Assembly (NCBI RefSeq): GCF_002354895.1
Contig: NZ_CP023439.1
Location: forward strand, 4,092,001-4,156,000
Direction of reading: 5' to 3'
DNA: 64,000 bases
DNA from: Thauera sp. K11
Lineage (GTDB): Bacteria; Pseudomonadota; Gammaproteobacteria; Burkholderiales; Rhodocyclaceae
In this document: in pieces, positions 27,245-35,357 of the stretch
How the letters are laid out: the number at the start of each line of letters is the position of its first letter
Position numbering within the stretch: position 1 is the first letter of the stretch
Notes under the pieces: generated by a model
Databases searched by the model: none
Seen by the model: the letters and a program-made list of their open reading frames with translations, nothing else
What the model was told of the DNA's origin: nothing
Made by a program: the position numbers and the translations under genes

Positions 27245-28435
27245 TCAGCCCACCTGGCAGGCCAGCCCCTTGAGGTATTCGCCTTCGGGCACCGCCAGCC
27301 CGATCGGGTGGTCCGGCGCGGCCGACAGGCGGTAGATGATGCGCGCATCGACCCCGGCGTCGATGGCGGCGCCGGCGACGATCTTCTGGAACAGTTCGAG
27401 GCCGATGCCGCCGGAACAGGAATAGCTCATCAGGATGCCGCCCGGCTCCAGCAGGCGGAAGCCGAACAGGTTGATGTCCTTGTAGGCGCGCGCGGCACGC
27501 TCGGCATGCGCGGCGGAAGGCGCGAACTTGGGCGGATCGAGCACGATCAGGCCGAAGCGGCGGCCTTCGTCCTTCAGCGCGCGCAGGGCCTTGAACACGT
27601 CCGCTTCGTGCCATTCGGCGCGGCCGGCGTCGAGTTGCGGGTTGAGCGAGAGGTTGCGGCGGGCGGAATCCAGCGCCGGGCCGGAGGAATCGATCGACAG
27701 CACCGATTTCGCGCCGCCGGCCAGCGCCTGCAGCGAAAAGCCGCCGGTATAGCAGAAGCAGTTGAGCACGTCGCGCCCGGCGGCAAGCCGGCCGGTGAGC
27801 AGGCGGTTGTCGCGCTGGTCGAGGTAGAAGCCGGTCTTGTGCCCGCTTTCGACGTCGACCTCCATGCGCACGCCGTTCTCGACGATGGTGAGCGTGCCCG
27901 CCGGCAGTTCGCCATGCACGCAGCCGGTGCGCGGCGCCAGCCCTTCGAGCCCGCGCACTTCCGAATCGGAGCGCTCGAACACCGCGGCGCAGCCGGTGGC
28001 CTGCACCAGGCCGGCGACGATGGCCTCGCGCCACTTGTCGGCGCCCGCGCTGGTGAGTTGCAGCACCACCACCGCGCCGTAGCGGTCGGCGATGACACCG
28101 GGCAGTCCGTCGGATTCGCCGTGGATCAGGCGCACGCCCTCCTGCCCCTGCAGCGCCGGGATCGACGCGCGGCGCGCCACCGAGGCGGCCACCGCGCGCT
28201 TGAAGAAGGCGTGGTCGATCGCCGCGTCGGCATCGAAGCTCCACACCCGCGCGCGGATCTGGGATTCCGGCGACCACGCCGCCCGCGCCAGCGGCTTGCC
28301 GTCGGCCGACACCACGGTGACGGTGTCGCCCGGCCGCGCACGGCCGTCGAGGCGTTCGACCGAGCCGGCGAAGATCCAGGGATGGCGGCGGAACAGCGAG
28401 CGTTCCTTGCCGGGGGTGAGGATGAGCCGGGCCAT
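27245..28435 (-). CDS. rlmI: RlmI-type 23S rRNA (cytosine-5) methyltransferase
   Basis: 396 residues. N-terminal PUA domain (MARLILTPGKERSLFRRHPWIFAGSVE), then an EEHEE linker domain and a Rossmann methyltransferase: VLNCFCYTGGFSLQALAGGA (SAM-binding), RFGLIVLDPPKFAPS and SYSCSGGIGLELF with the catalytic Cys region. E. coli RlmI makes m5C1962 of 23S rRNA. Start at MARLIL by family alignment; upstream in-frame codons belong to the neighbouring gene's region. Convergent with the cupin gene, with repeat copy C between them. Confidence 0.9.
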   Translation of the reverse strand: MARLILTPGKERSLFRRHPWIFAGSVERLDGRARPGDTVTVVSADGKPLARAAWSPESQIRARVWSFDADAAIDHAFFKRAVAASVARRASIPALQGQEGVRLIHGESDGLPGVIADRYGAVVVLQLTSAGADKWREAIVAGLVQATGCAAVFERSDSEVRGLEGLAPRTGCVHGELPAGTLTIVENGVRMEVDVESGHKTGFYLDQRDNRLLTGRLAAGRDVLNCFCYTGGFSLQALAGGAKSVLSIDSSGPALDSARRNLSLNPQLDAGRAEWHEADVFKALRALKDEGRRFGLIVLDPPKFAPSAAHAERAARAYKDINLFGFRLLEPGGILMSYSCSGGIGLELFQKIVAGAAIDAGVDARIIYRLSAAPDHPIGLAVPEGEYLKGLACQVG

Positions 28436-28461
28436 GGGCGTTCCGGGCGAGATCGCGGCGG

Positions 28462-28959
28462 TCAGCCGGCCAGCCGCCGGTAGACGCCGCCGTGGTAGAT
28501 CAGCGGCGGCCGTTCCTCGCGGTCGAAGCTCACCACTTCGCCGATGAAGACGATGTGGTCGCCGCCCGGGTGGCGCACCGTGTTGCGGCACACGAAGCGC
28601 GCGCAGCAGCCGGTCAGCAGCGGCACGCCGCCCTCGCCCCGCTCCACTTCGAGGCCGGCGAAACGGTCGTCGACACGGCTGGCGAAGCGGTTCGACAGCG
28701 CCTCCTGGTCGGCGGCGAGCACGTTGATGGCGTAGTATTCGCAGCCTTCGAAGGGCAGACGCAGCGAAGCGTCGCGGGCCAGGCTCCAGACGACCAGCGG
28801 CGGATCGAGCGAGACGGAATTGAACGAGTTCGCCGTCAGGCCGAGCGGCACGCCGTCGGGGGTGCGCGTCGTGACGACGGTGATGCCGGTGGCGAACATG
28901 CCCAGCGCATCGCGGAAGCGGCGCGCGGCATCCTCGCCGGAAAAAGTCTGCTGGGACAT
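28462..28959 (-). CDS. Flavin reductase-like (FMN-binding) protein
   Basis: 165-residue split-barrel protein of the HpaC/flavin reductase family: RFRDALGMFATGITVVTTRTPDGVPLGLTANSFNSVSLDPPLVVWSL is the FMN-binding core, and HIVFIGEVVSFDREERPPLIYHGGVYRRL the usual end. These enzymes supply reduced FMN/FAD to two-component monooxygenases using NAD(P)H. No partner oxygenase is adjacent, so the client is unknown. Lies 26 bp upstream of rlmI and divergent from mutY. Confidence 0.88.
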   Translation of the reverse strand: MSQQTFSGEDAARRFRDALGMFATGITVVTTRTPDGVPLGLTANSFNSVSLDPPLVVWSLARDASLRLPFEGCEYYAINVLAADQEALSNRFASRVDDRFAGLEVERGEGGVPLLTGCCARFVCRNTVRHPGGDHIVFIGEVVSFDREERPPLIYHGGVYRRLAG

Positions 28960-29090
28960 CGGACGGTTCGGCGCCGCGGCACGGGCCGCGGCAGGAAGAT
29001 GGAAACGAGGCCCCGGATTATGGCGGCAGCCGCCGGCAGCGTCGAGTGCCCGCCCGGGCTGCGGTGCCGGACACAGGAAACGGACAACAC

Positions 29091-30149
29091 ATGAGCGAAT
29101 TCGCACGCAGGCTCGTCGCATGGCAGCGCGAGCACGGCCGCCACGATCTGCCCTGGCAGGGCGGCCGCGACCCCTATCGCATCTGGCTGTCGGAAATCAT
29201 GCTGCAGCAGACGCAGGTGGAGACGGTCATCCCCTACTACCACCGCTTTCTCGAACGCTTTCCGGACGTCGCCGCCCTGGCCGCCGCGCCGGTGGAAGAC
29301 GTGATGGCGCTGTGGAGCGGGCTGGGCTACTACGCCCGCGCGCGCAACCTGCACCGCGCGGCGCAGCAGGTGGTCGAGCGCCATGGCGGGCGGTTCCCGC
29401 ACAGCGCGGCGGAAATCGGGACGCTGCCCGGCATCGGCCGTTCGACCGCGGCGGCCATCGCCGCCTTCGCCTACGACGAGCGCGCCGCCATCCTCGACGG
29501 CAACGTCAAGCGGGTGCTGTGCCGGGCGTTCGGCATCGAGGGCTTCCCGGGCGGGAAGGCGGTGGAGAACCAGCTGTGGGCGCTGGCCGAATCGCTGTTG
29601 CCCGAGCGCGGCACCGGCCCCTACATCCAGGCGCAGATGGACCTCGGCGCCACCGTATGCACGCGCGGCAGGCCCGCCTGCGGCCGCTGCCCGCTGCAGG
29701 ACGACTGTGTGGCGCGGCGCGACGGCCGCACCGCCGAACTGCCGGCGGCACGGCCGAGGAAGGCGGTGCCGCGGCGCAGCGTACGGGTGGCTGTGATCCT
29801 GCATGGCGACCGGGTGCTGCTGGAACGCCGCCCGCCCGCCGGCATCTGGGGCGGGCTGCTGGCGCTGCCCGAGATCCCCGAACAGGTCGGCGACGTGGCG
29901 GCGTGGGCGGACGCCGCCCTCGGCGTCGAGTGCGAAGAGGCCCTGCCGCTGGCGCCGCTGACGCACGCCTTCACCCACTTCGTGCTCGACATGCAGCCGC
30001 TGCGGCTGGACGCATCGCGCGTGGCGGCACAGGCGATGGAGCCCGGCCATGGCTGGCAGCCGCTATCGGCGCTGGCCGGCGCGGCGCTGCCGGCACCGGT
30101 GCGGCGCATTCTCGACGCGCTGGCCGCGCCGGATCTCTTCAGCGGTTGA
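29091..30149 (+). CDS. mutY: MutY, A/G-specific adenine DNA glycosylase
   Basis: 352 residues. It removes A mispaired with 8-oxoG. Features in order: WLSEIMLQQTQVETVIPYYHRF with the catalytic Glu, helix-hairpin-helix LPGIGRSTAAAIAAFAYDE, catalytic Asp in ILDGNVKRVLCR, the 4Fe-4S loop with C-x6-C-x2-C-x5-C (from CTRGRPACGRC), and a C-terminal NUDIX-like 8-oxoG recognition domain (VRVAVILHGDRVLLERRPPAGIWGGLLALPE). The 3' end overlaps the convergent Lon-domain gene by 11 bp. Confidence 0.95.
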   Translation: MSEFARRLVAWQREHGRHDLPWQGGRDPYRIWLSEIMLQQTQVETVIPYYHRFLERFPDVAALAAAPVEDVMALWSGLGYYARARNLHRAAQQVVERHGGRFPHSAAEIGTLPGIGRSTAAAIAAFAYDERAAILDGNVKRVLCRAFGIEGFPGGKAVENQLWALAESLLPERGTGPYIQAQMDLGATVCTRGRPACGRCPLQDDCVARRDGRTAELPAARPRKAVPRRSVRVAVILHGDRVLLERRPPAGIWGGLLALPEIPEQVGDVAAWADAALGVECEEALPLAPLTHAFTHFVLDMQPLRLDASRVAAQAMEPGHGWQPLSALAGAALPAPVRRILDALAAPDLFSG

Positions 30150-30759
30150 GCGGGGCGTCCGGATCTTCCGGCAGCAGCCCGAGTTCGTACAGCGCCTGGT
30201 GGACGAATTCGAGCCGTTCGAGCGCATCGTCCATCTCCAGCAGGCGCTGCTTGGCCTCGGGCTTGAGCGGCAGCCACTCGGCATAGCGGGCGCCGACCCA
30301 TCCGGCGTCGTCGTAGCGGTGGGGCTCGGCGACGTGGCCGCCGCCGTACTTGCCGATCAGCCGCTCGAGCAATGGCGCCACCTCGGCCAGATGCGGCGGG
30401 ACCGGCTGCGCCGGCGGCTCGTCCAGCCAGCGCACGAGGCCGGTCATCAGGCCATCCTGCTCGACCTCGTGGTCGATCACGCGGAAACGCCGGCGGCCGC
30501 GCACGACGATCTCCACCACGCCGTTGCGCAGATGGTCGGCGCTGACGATCTGCGCCTCGGTGCCGAGCAGATAGGGCACGGCCGGCGCGCCGACCTCCTG
30601 CCCGGCGGCGATCAGGCACACGCCGAAGGTGCCGTGCCCCTTCAGGCATTGCGCGATCATGCGCCGGTAGCGCGGCTCGAAGATGCGCAGCGGCAGGCTG
30701 CCTTCGGGAAACAGCGCGGTGCCGAGCGGAAACAGCGGAATACGGGTGGTGTCGTTCAT
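30139..30759 (-). CDS. LON peptidase substrate-binding-domain protein
   Basis: 206 residues, essentially one Lon N-terminal (PUA-like) domain without ATPase or protease parts: RIPLFPLGTALFPEGSLPLRIFEPRYRRMI, FGVCLIAAGQEVG, GRRRFRVIDHEVEQDGLMTGLV. Such stand-alone proteins are common in proteobacteria; their function is unclear, possibly in protein quality control. Its start overlaps the ubiX stop by 4 bp (ATGA), so the two are co-transcribed. Confidence 0.9.
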   Translation of the reverse strand: MNDTTRIPLFPLGTALFPEGSLPLRIFEPRYRRMIAQCLKGHGTFGVCLIAAGQEVGAPAVPYLLGTEAQIVSADHLRNGVVEIVVRGRRRFRVIDHEVEQDGLMTGLVRWLDEPPAQPVPPHLAEVAPLLERLIGKYGGGHVAEPHRYDDAGWVGARYAEWLPLKPEAKQRLLEMDDALERLEFVHQALYELGLLPEDPDAPLNR

Positions 30760-31385
30760 TGCGCCGCTCCCTCGTCGCCCCAGCGCGCCATCAGCCGGTG
30801 CGGCACGCCGAGCTGGTCGAGCACGCGGGCGACGACGAAATCGACGAGGTCCTGCACGGTCTGCGGATGGTGGTAGAAGCCGGGATTGGGCGGCAGGATG
30901 CAGACGCCGAGGCGGGCGAGCTTGAGCATGTTTTCGAGATGGATGGCCGAATACGGCGTTTCGCGCGGCACCAGCACGAGCTTGCGGCCTTCCTTGATGA
31001 CGACGTCGGCGGCACGCTCGATGAGGCTCCGGCTGAGGCCGCCGGCAACGGCGGCGAGCGTGGCCATGGTGCAGGGGCAGACGACCATCGCGTCGGGCGG
31101 GTTGGAGCCGGAGGCCGGCGGTGCGAACCATTCCTCGCGGCCGAACACGCGCAACTGGCCAGGCACGGCCTCGAAACGCGCCGACAGCTCGGCCTCGACG
31201 TCGGCGGGCCGGCCGGGCAGGTTCCAGGCCATTTCCTGCCGCGCCACGACCTGCGCCACCTGCGAATACAGCAGCCACACGCGGCAGCCGCCCCGGATCA
31301 GGCATTCGACCAGCCGCACGCCATAAGGCAGGCCGGAGGCGCCGGTGAAGGCGACGGTGATGGTGCGTGTCTGGCCGTTGATCAT
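30756..31385 (-). CDS. ubiX: UbiX, flavin prenyltransferase
   Basis: 209 residues. Makes prenylated FMN, the cofactor of UbiD-type decarboxylases, in ubiquinone synthesis and aromatic-acid decarboxylation. Motifs: ITVAFTGASGLPYGVRLVE (FMN-binding Gly-rich start), MVVCPCTMATLAAVAGGLSRSLIERAADV, LVLVPRETPYSAIHLENMLKL and ILPPNPGFYHHPQTVQDLVDFV. No ubiD is visible in the window. Downstream partner is the Lon-domain gene. Confidence 0.94.
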   Translation of the reverse strand: MINGQTRTITVAFTGASGLPYGVRLVECLIRGGCRVWLLYSQVAQVVARQEMAWNLPGRPADVEAELSARFEAVPGQLRVFGREEWFAPPASGSNPPDAMVVCPCTMATLAAVAGGLSRSLIERAADVVIKEGRKLVLVPRETPYSAIHLENMLKLARLGVCILPPNPGFYHHPQTVQDLVDFVVARVLDQLGVPHRLMARWGDEGAAQ

Positions 31386-31509
31386 GGTGATTCGGTAGAT
31401 GGGAGAGGTTTCGCTCGGGCAGGGTACTCCATCGGGGCGCCACAGGGATATTGGCTCGGGCAGATCGGACCGGCGCCGCTTCATCGCTGCAGGTGCCTCC
31501 ATGCGCCGC

Positions 31510-31591
31510 GCGGGGTGTCCGCTCCAGCGGCTGCGGAACTCGCTCGCTGCGCTCGCTCGGACAGTCCTCGCCGCTTCCGCGGACACCCCGC
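31510..31591. repeat. Dispersed palindromic element, copy A
   Basis: Arms GCGGGGTGTCCGC (31510-31522) and GCGGACACCCCGC (31579-31591) are perfectly inverted. Read on the minus strand the centre contains CGAGGACTGTCCGAG, CGAGCGCAGCGAG and CGAGTTCCGCAG, nearly identical to copy B. Orientation is opposite to copy B. Confidence 0.8.
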
Positions 31592-31643
31592 ACGACGCAA
31601 CGCAGCGGCTATCGAAAGGCCCGAAAAACCGCCGCGCAAGCGA

Positions 31644-31734
31644 CGGGCGGGACATTCCTGGAGCCGGCGAGGACTGTCCGAGCCGAGCGCAGCGAAGGCG
31701 AGTTCCGCAGCCGGCGGAAGGAATGTCCCGCCCG
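31644..31734. repeat. Dispersed palindromic element, copy B
   Basis: Arms CGGGCGGGACATTCC (31644-31658) and GGAATGTCCCGCCCG (31720-31734) are perfect 15-bp inverted repeats. The centre carries GCGAGGACTGTCCGAG, GAGCGCAGCGAAGG and CGAGTTCCGCAGCCGG. The core matches copy A over about 40 bp while the arms differ completely. Confidence 0.8.
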
Positions 31735-31801
31735 GCGCGAATTAGCACCCCGTATCACGGGGCACCGCCAACCACAGCGTTCCCACGAACGATGAAACCG
31801 G

Positions 31802-32965
31802 TTACTTCAAGTAATCCGAAATCAGCTCCCATTTCCCGTTCCGGATCTGCGCCAGCCGCCCGTAGCGGTTGCCGAGGTGGTCCGTCGGACTGAAGCGGTA
31901 CTCGGGGCTGCCGAAATAATCGCGGGTGAAGTCCATGCGCTCCAGCGTACGGGCGAAGCCGTCGATGGTGAGCCGAGGGCCGGCGGCCTCTGCGGTGCGC
32001 ACGAACATGTCGGCCAGCGTATAGCCCATCACGCTCCAGACGTTGGGATCGGCGTCGTAGCGCTGGCGGTAGCGCCGGATCCAGTCGGCGAGCTGGCGGT
32101 TCGCGCCTTCGGCGTAGGGATGGGGCAGCACGCTGACGCCGTACAGCCCCTCGACCGCCTCGCCGCCCAGTTCGTGCGTCTGCGCGGAATAGCCGGACGC
32201 GGTGACCAGCATGTCCGCCTTCCAGCCTGTCCTGCGCGCCTCGCTCATCGCCGCCACGGTCTCGCGCACCACGGTGGCGAGCACGACGAAATCGCAGCCG
32301 GCGCCGCGCAGACGCGCGATCTGGCTGGACAGGTCGGTGGCGCCGCGCTTGTAGCTGGTCTTCTCGGCCAGCGGCCGGCCGAGCTTGCCGAGCGCGGCTT
32401 CGACGCCCTTCATCACCTCGAGGCCGTAGTCGTCGTCCTGGTACAGCAGGCAGGTGTGCCGGTAGCCGCGGGTCTGCACCATGTGGCGGGTGGCCGCCTC
32501 CATGTAGGTCCGGTAGGGCGCGAAGTTCTGGAACTTGAGCGGATGCAGCGGCAGATAGGTGGATTCGTGCGGCGAGAACGGGAACAGGTGCAGGCGGCCG
32601 GCATCGACGATGACCGGCATCGACGCCATCACCACCGGCGTGCCCATGTCTGCGATGAAGGCGAAGGCCCCGTCGCGCTGCACCAGCTTGCGCGCGGCGA
32701 GCACCGCGCGCTTGGGGTCGTAGCCGGAGTCCTCGACCACCAGGCGGATCCTGCGGCCATGCACGCCGCCGGCGGCATTGGCCTCGTCGAAGCGCATCAG
32801 CATGCCGTCGCGCACCGGCACGCCGAGCAAGGCGATCGGGCCGGACAGGTCGGACACGGTGCCGACGACGATCTCGCGGTCGGTCACGCCGGGCGCAGCG
32901 GCGTGGGAAAGGGACGGGAGGGCGCCCGCGACGACGGCGAACACGAACTGGCGAAACAGGTTCAT
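31802..32965 (-). CDS. Liv-type ABC transporter substrate-binding protein
   Basis: 387 residues with signal peptide MNLFRQFVFAVVAGALPSLSHA and a PBP-type-I fold: IVVGTVSDLSGPIALLGVPVRDGMLMRFDEANAAGGVHG, then VRDGAFAFIADMG-like pocket segments and DPNVWSVMGYTLADMFVRTAEAAG. Likely binds an amino acid or aromatic/aliphatic acid. It is the terminal gene of a leftward set with two Liv permeases, separated from them by a small glycine-zipper gene. No LivG/LivF ATPase genes are nearby. Confidence 0.88.
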   Translation of the reverse strand: MNLFRQFVFAVVAGALPSLSHAAAPGVTDREIVVGTVSDLSGPIALLGVPVRDGMLMRFDEANAAGGVHGRRIRLVVEDSGYDPKRAVLAARKLVQRDGAFAFIADMGTPVVMASMPVIVDAGRLHLFPFSPHESTYLPLHPLKFQNFAPYRTYMEAATRHMVQTRGYRHTCLLYQDDDYGLEVMKGVEAALGKLGRPLAEKTSYKRGATDLSSQIARLRGAGCDFVVLATVVRETVAAMSEARRTGWKADMLVTASGYSAQTHELGGEAVEGLYGVSVLPHPYAEGANRQLADWIRRYRQRYDADPNVWSVMGYTLADMFVRTAEAAGPRLTIDGFARTLERMDFTRDYFGSPEYRFSPTDHLGNRYGRLAQIRNGKWELISDYLK

Positions 32966-33078
32966 CGGTGGGAATCCCGGGCGGACGATCTTCGAACCGC
33001 TTTATACCCCAACCCGGAGATCCCGCCGGGAAGCCGGGCCGGATGCGCCTGCCCCTCGCGCGGGGCGGGCACGGGAAA

Positions 33079-33426
33079 TCAGCAGGCGCCCTTCCTGGCC
33101 AGGCCCGGCGGGCAGCCGTAGGGGTGGCGATGGCGGCGGTCGTGGTAGTAGCGGCGATCGTGGCGACGTTCCTCGTAGCGCACCACCTCGCGCTCGCGGA
33201 CACGCCCGCGCCCGCGATCCCGGCCGGCATCGTTGCCGATCGCGGCGCCGACGCCGCCCCCGAGCGCGCCGCCGATCACCGCGCCATCGCTGCCGCCGAT
33301 CGCCTGGCCCACGGCCGCACCGACGCCTCCGCCGATCGCTCCGCCGAGCACCGTCGATGCATCGGCATGGGCGCCTCCGGCGAGCGCGAGGCAGAAGACG
33401 GCGGGGAGCAGCTTGTCGAGTTTCAT
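33079..33426 (-). CDS. Small secreted glycine-zipper protein
   Basis: 115 residues. Signal peptide MKLDKLLPAVFCLALAGGAHA, then a glycine-zipper segment (GGAIGGGVGAAVGQAIGG, GGALGGGVGAAIGNDAG) that could insert into the envelope, then a basic Arg/Tyr/His-rich tail (RRHDRRYYHDRRHRHPYG) ending with two Cys. Glycine-zipper 2TM proteins are often outer-membrane or periplasmic; function unknown. AGGAAAGCGAAA lies before the chosen ATG. Confidence 0.75.
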   Translation of the reverse strand: MKLDKLLPAVFCLALAGGAHADASTVLGGAIGGGVGAAVGQAIGGSDGAVIGGALGGGVGAAIGNDAGRDRGRGRVREREVVRYEERRHDRRYYHDRRHRHPYGCPPGLARKGAC

Positions 33427-33523
33427 TTTCGCTTTCCTGAGTGATTTGGGTCGGCGGGATCGTAGTGGGCGACCTTGCCGCCCGTCCAATCCAGACTGTC
33501 TGAAATTGTTGCCGGCCCGCCGC

Positions 33524-34465
33524 TCACCCCCGGCCGGCGATGCCGCCGGGCCGCAGCAGCACGACGGCCACGATCACCGCGCCGAACAGCACCGTCTCCA
33601 GCCCGGCGGCGCGCGCGGCGCCGCCGGGAAGCACATCGCGCAGCACCGCGATCGCCTGCGGGATGGCGACGACGACCAGCGCGCCCCACGCCGCACCGGC
33701 CAGGTGCCGGGCACCGCCGATGAAGGCGAGCATCAGCAGTTCGAACGAGAACATCAGGCCGAACTGTTCCGGGCTGATGAAGCCGATCCAGTGCGCATAC
33801 AGGGCGCCGGCGAGGCCCGACAGCCCGCCGCCGACGGCGAAGGCCAGCATCTTGGCGCGCGCCGGGGCGATGCCGCAGGCGTCGGCAGCCGCTTCGTCCT
33901 CCCGCACTGCGCGCCATGCGCGGCCGATGCGCGAGGCGAGCAGGCGCGCGCACAGCAGCATGGCGCCGAGCAGCGCCGCGGTGCTGACCGCGGCCTGGGC
34001 CGCCGGGGTGTCGACCGTCCGCCCGGCAAGCCGCAGCGCCGGCACGGCGAGGCCGGCGGCACCGTGCGTGACGGGCTCCCAGCGCACCAGCGCCTCCTCG
34101 ACGATGAGGGCGAAGGCCAGCGTGCTCATGCCGAAGTACAACCCGCCGAGCCGGCGCGCCGGCAGGCTGGCGAGCACGCCGCTGCCGGCGGCGACCGCCA
34201 CCGCGGCCGGCAGGGCGAGCAGCGGCGACGCGCCCGCGGCAACGAGCAGCGCCTCGGCATAGGCCCCCAGCCCCACCAGCGCCGCCTGCCCGAGCGCGAT
34301 CTGGCCAGCCTGGCCGACCACCACGACGACGCCCAGTCCGGCCAGCGCATAGGTGGCGACCAGGGTCGCCTGGCTCAGCGCGTGGTCCGCACCGAAAGCC
34401 AAGATCGCCACGGCGAGCAACGCCGGCCACGGCAGGGCGGCGCGCATGCGCGGCATGCCCGTCAT
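33524..34465 (-). CDS. LivM-type branched-chain amino acid ABC permease
   Basis: 313-residue, strongly hydrophobic permease with about eight to nine membrane segments. LivM features: VVVGQAGQIALGQAALVGLGAYAEALL near the N-terminus, RLGGLYFGMSTLAFALIVEE, and GRAWRAVREDEAAADACGIAPARAKMLAFAVGGGLSGLAGALYAHW, the coupling loop of the family. The C-terminal LRPGGIAGRG is usual. Overlaps the LivH gene by 4 bp. Confidence 0.9.
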   Translation of the reverse strand: MTGMPRMRAALPWPALLAVAILAFGADHALSQATLVATYALAGLGVVVVVGQAGQIALGQAALVGLGAYAEALLVAAGASPLLALPAAVAVAAGSGVLASLPARRLGGLYFGMSTLAFALIVEEALVRWEPVTHGAAGLAVPALRLAGRTVDTPAAQAAVSTAALLGAMLLCARLLASRIGRAWRAVREDEAAADACGIAPARAKMLAFAVGGGLSGLAGALYAHWIGFISPEQFGLMFSFELLMLAFIGGARHLAGAAWGALVVVAIPQAIAVLRDVLPGGAARAAGLETVLFGAVIVAVVLLRPGGIAGRG

Positions 34466-35334
34466 CGCCCCCGCCCCTGCGCACCGGCGCCGAAGCCGGC
34501 CGGAAACAGCAGCAGCGCCAGCATCAGCAGCGCATAGGGCACGACGTCCTTGACGCCTTCGGGCAGCGCCAGCCCGGCCAGGGCTTCGGCCACGCCGAGG
34601 AAGATGCCGGCGGCGAGCGCGCCCGGCAGGCTGGTGAGCCCGCCCAGCACCGCCGCCGGAAAAGCCTTCAGCGCGATCAGGCCCATGTTCAGGTGGATGA
34701 AGGTGACGGGCGCCAGCAGCAGGCCGGCGAGCGCGGCGAGCCCGGCGCCGAGCGCCCATGCCAGCGTGTGCATGCGCGCCACCGGCACGCCCATCAGCGC
34801 GGCGCTGCGCGCATCCTCGGACAGCGCGCGCAGCGCGAGCCCGGTGCGGGTGGCGCGGAAGAACAGCGCCAGCAGCGCGGCGACCAGCATGGTGGCGGCG
34901 ATCACCAGCAACTGCCCGGCGGCCAGGGTCAGCGGCCCGAGCCGCACGGCATCGGCGGCGATGGGCAGGCGGTGCGTCTCCTGCGCGGCGGCCGGCACCG
35001 ACGCAACGGCGCCGCGCAGCATCAGGCCCAGGCCGAAGGTCAGCAGCACCGCGACGAGGTGCGGCCGGCCGACGGCGCGGCGCAACGCAATGCGCTCGAA
35101 GGCCGCGCCGAGCAGGGCGGTGCCGGCCACCGCCGCGGCCGCCGCGGCCGCGAGCGGCCAGCCGGCTCCCAGGTGCAGGCCCAGCGCGGCGAAGGCGCCG
35201 GTCATCAACAGTTCGCCCTGCATGAAGCTGACGGTTTCCGTCGCCTTGTAGATCAGCACGAAGGACAGCGCGACCAGGCCATAGACGCAGCCGAGCGCGA
35301 TGCCGCTGATCAGGACCTGGGCGACGGCGAGCAT
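34462..35334 (-). CDS. LivH-type branched-chain amino acid ABC permease
   Basis: 290-residue permease. LivH features: VLISGIALGCVYGLVALSFVLIYKATETVSFMQGELLMTGAF, RALSEDARSAALMGVPVARMHTLAWALGAGLAALAGLL (coupling loop) and KAFPAAVLGGLTSLPGALAAGIFLGVAE. Begins 24 bp after the nitronate monooxygenase gene and overlaps livM, so the three are probably one transcript. Confidence 0.9.
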   Translation of the reverse strand: MLAVAQVLISGIALGCVYGLVALSFVLIYKATETVSFMQGELLMTGAFAALGLHLGAGWPLAAAAAAAVAGTALLGAAFERIALRRAVGRPHLVAVLLTFGLGLMLRGAVASVPAAAQETHRLPIAADAVRLGPLTLAAGQLLVIAATMLVAALLALFFRATRTGLALRALSEDARSAALMGVPVARMHTLAWALGAGLAALAGLLLAPVTFIHLNMGLIALKAFPAAVLGGLTSLPGALAAGIFLGVAEALAGLALPEGVKDVVPYALLMLALLLFPAGFGAGAQGRGR

Positions 35335-35357
35335 GCGGGCGGAAAAGGCGGCCCGGC

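Larger units (their letters stand above)
31386..31801. other. Non-coding spacer carrying two copies of the palindromic element
   Basis: No credible gene. About half of this 416-bp stretch consists of repeat copies A and B in opposite orientation. The left part (31386-31500) should carry the ubiX promoter on the minus strand, but none is clear. The stretch to the right of copy B (31735-31801) shows nothing recognisable. Confidence 0.6.

Noticed and set aside
31510..31734. Reading the inverted repeats as the ends of an insertion sequence
   Set aside because: There is no transposase frame between the arms, the distances are under 100 bp, and the arms differ from copy to copy.
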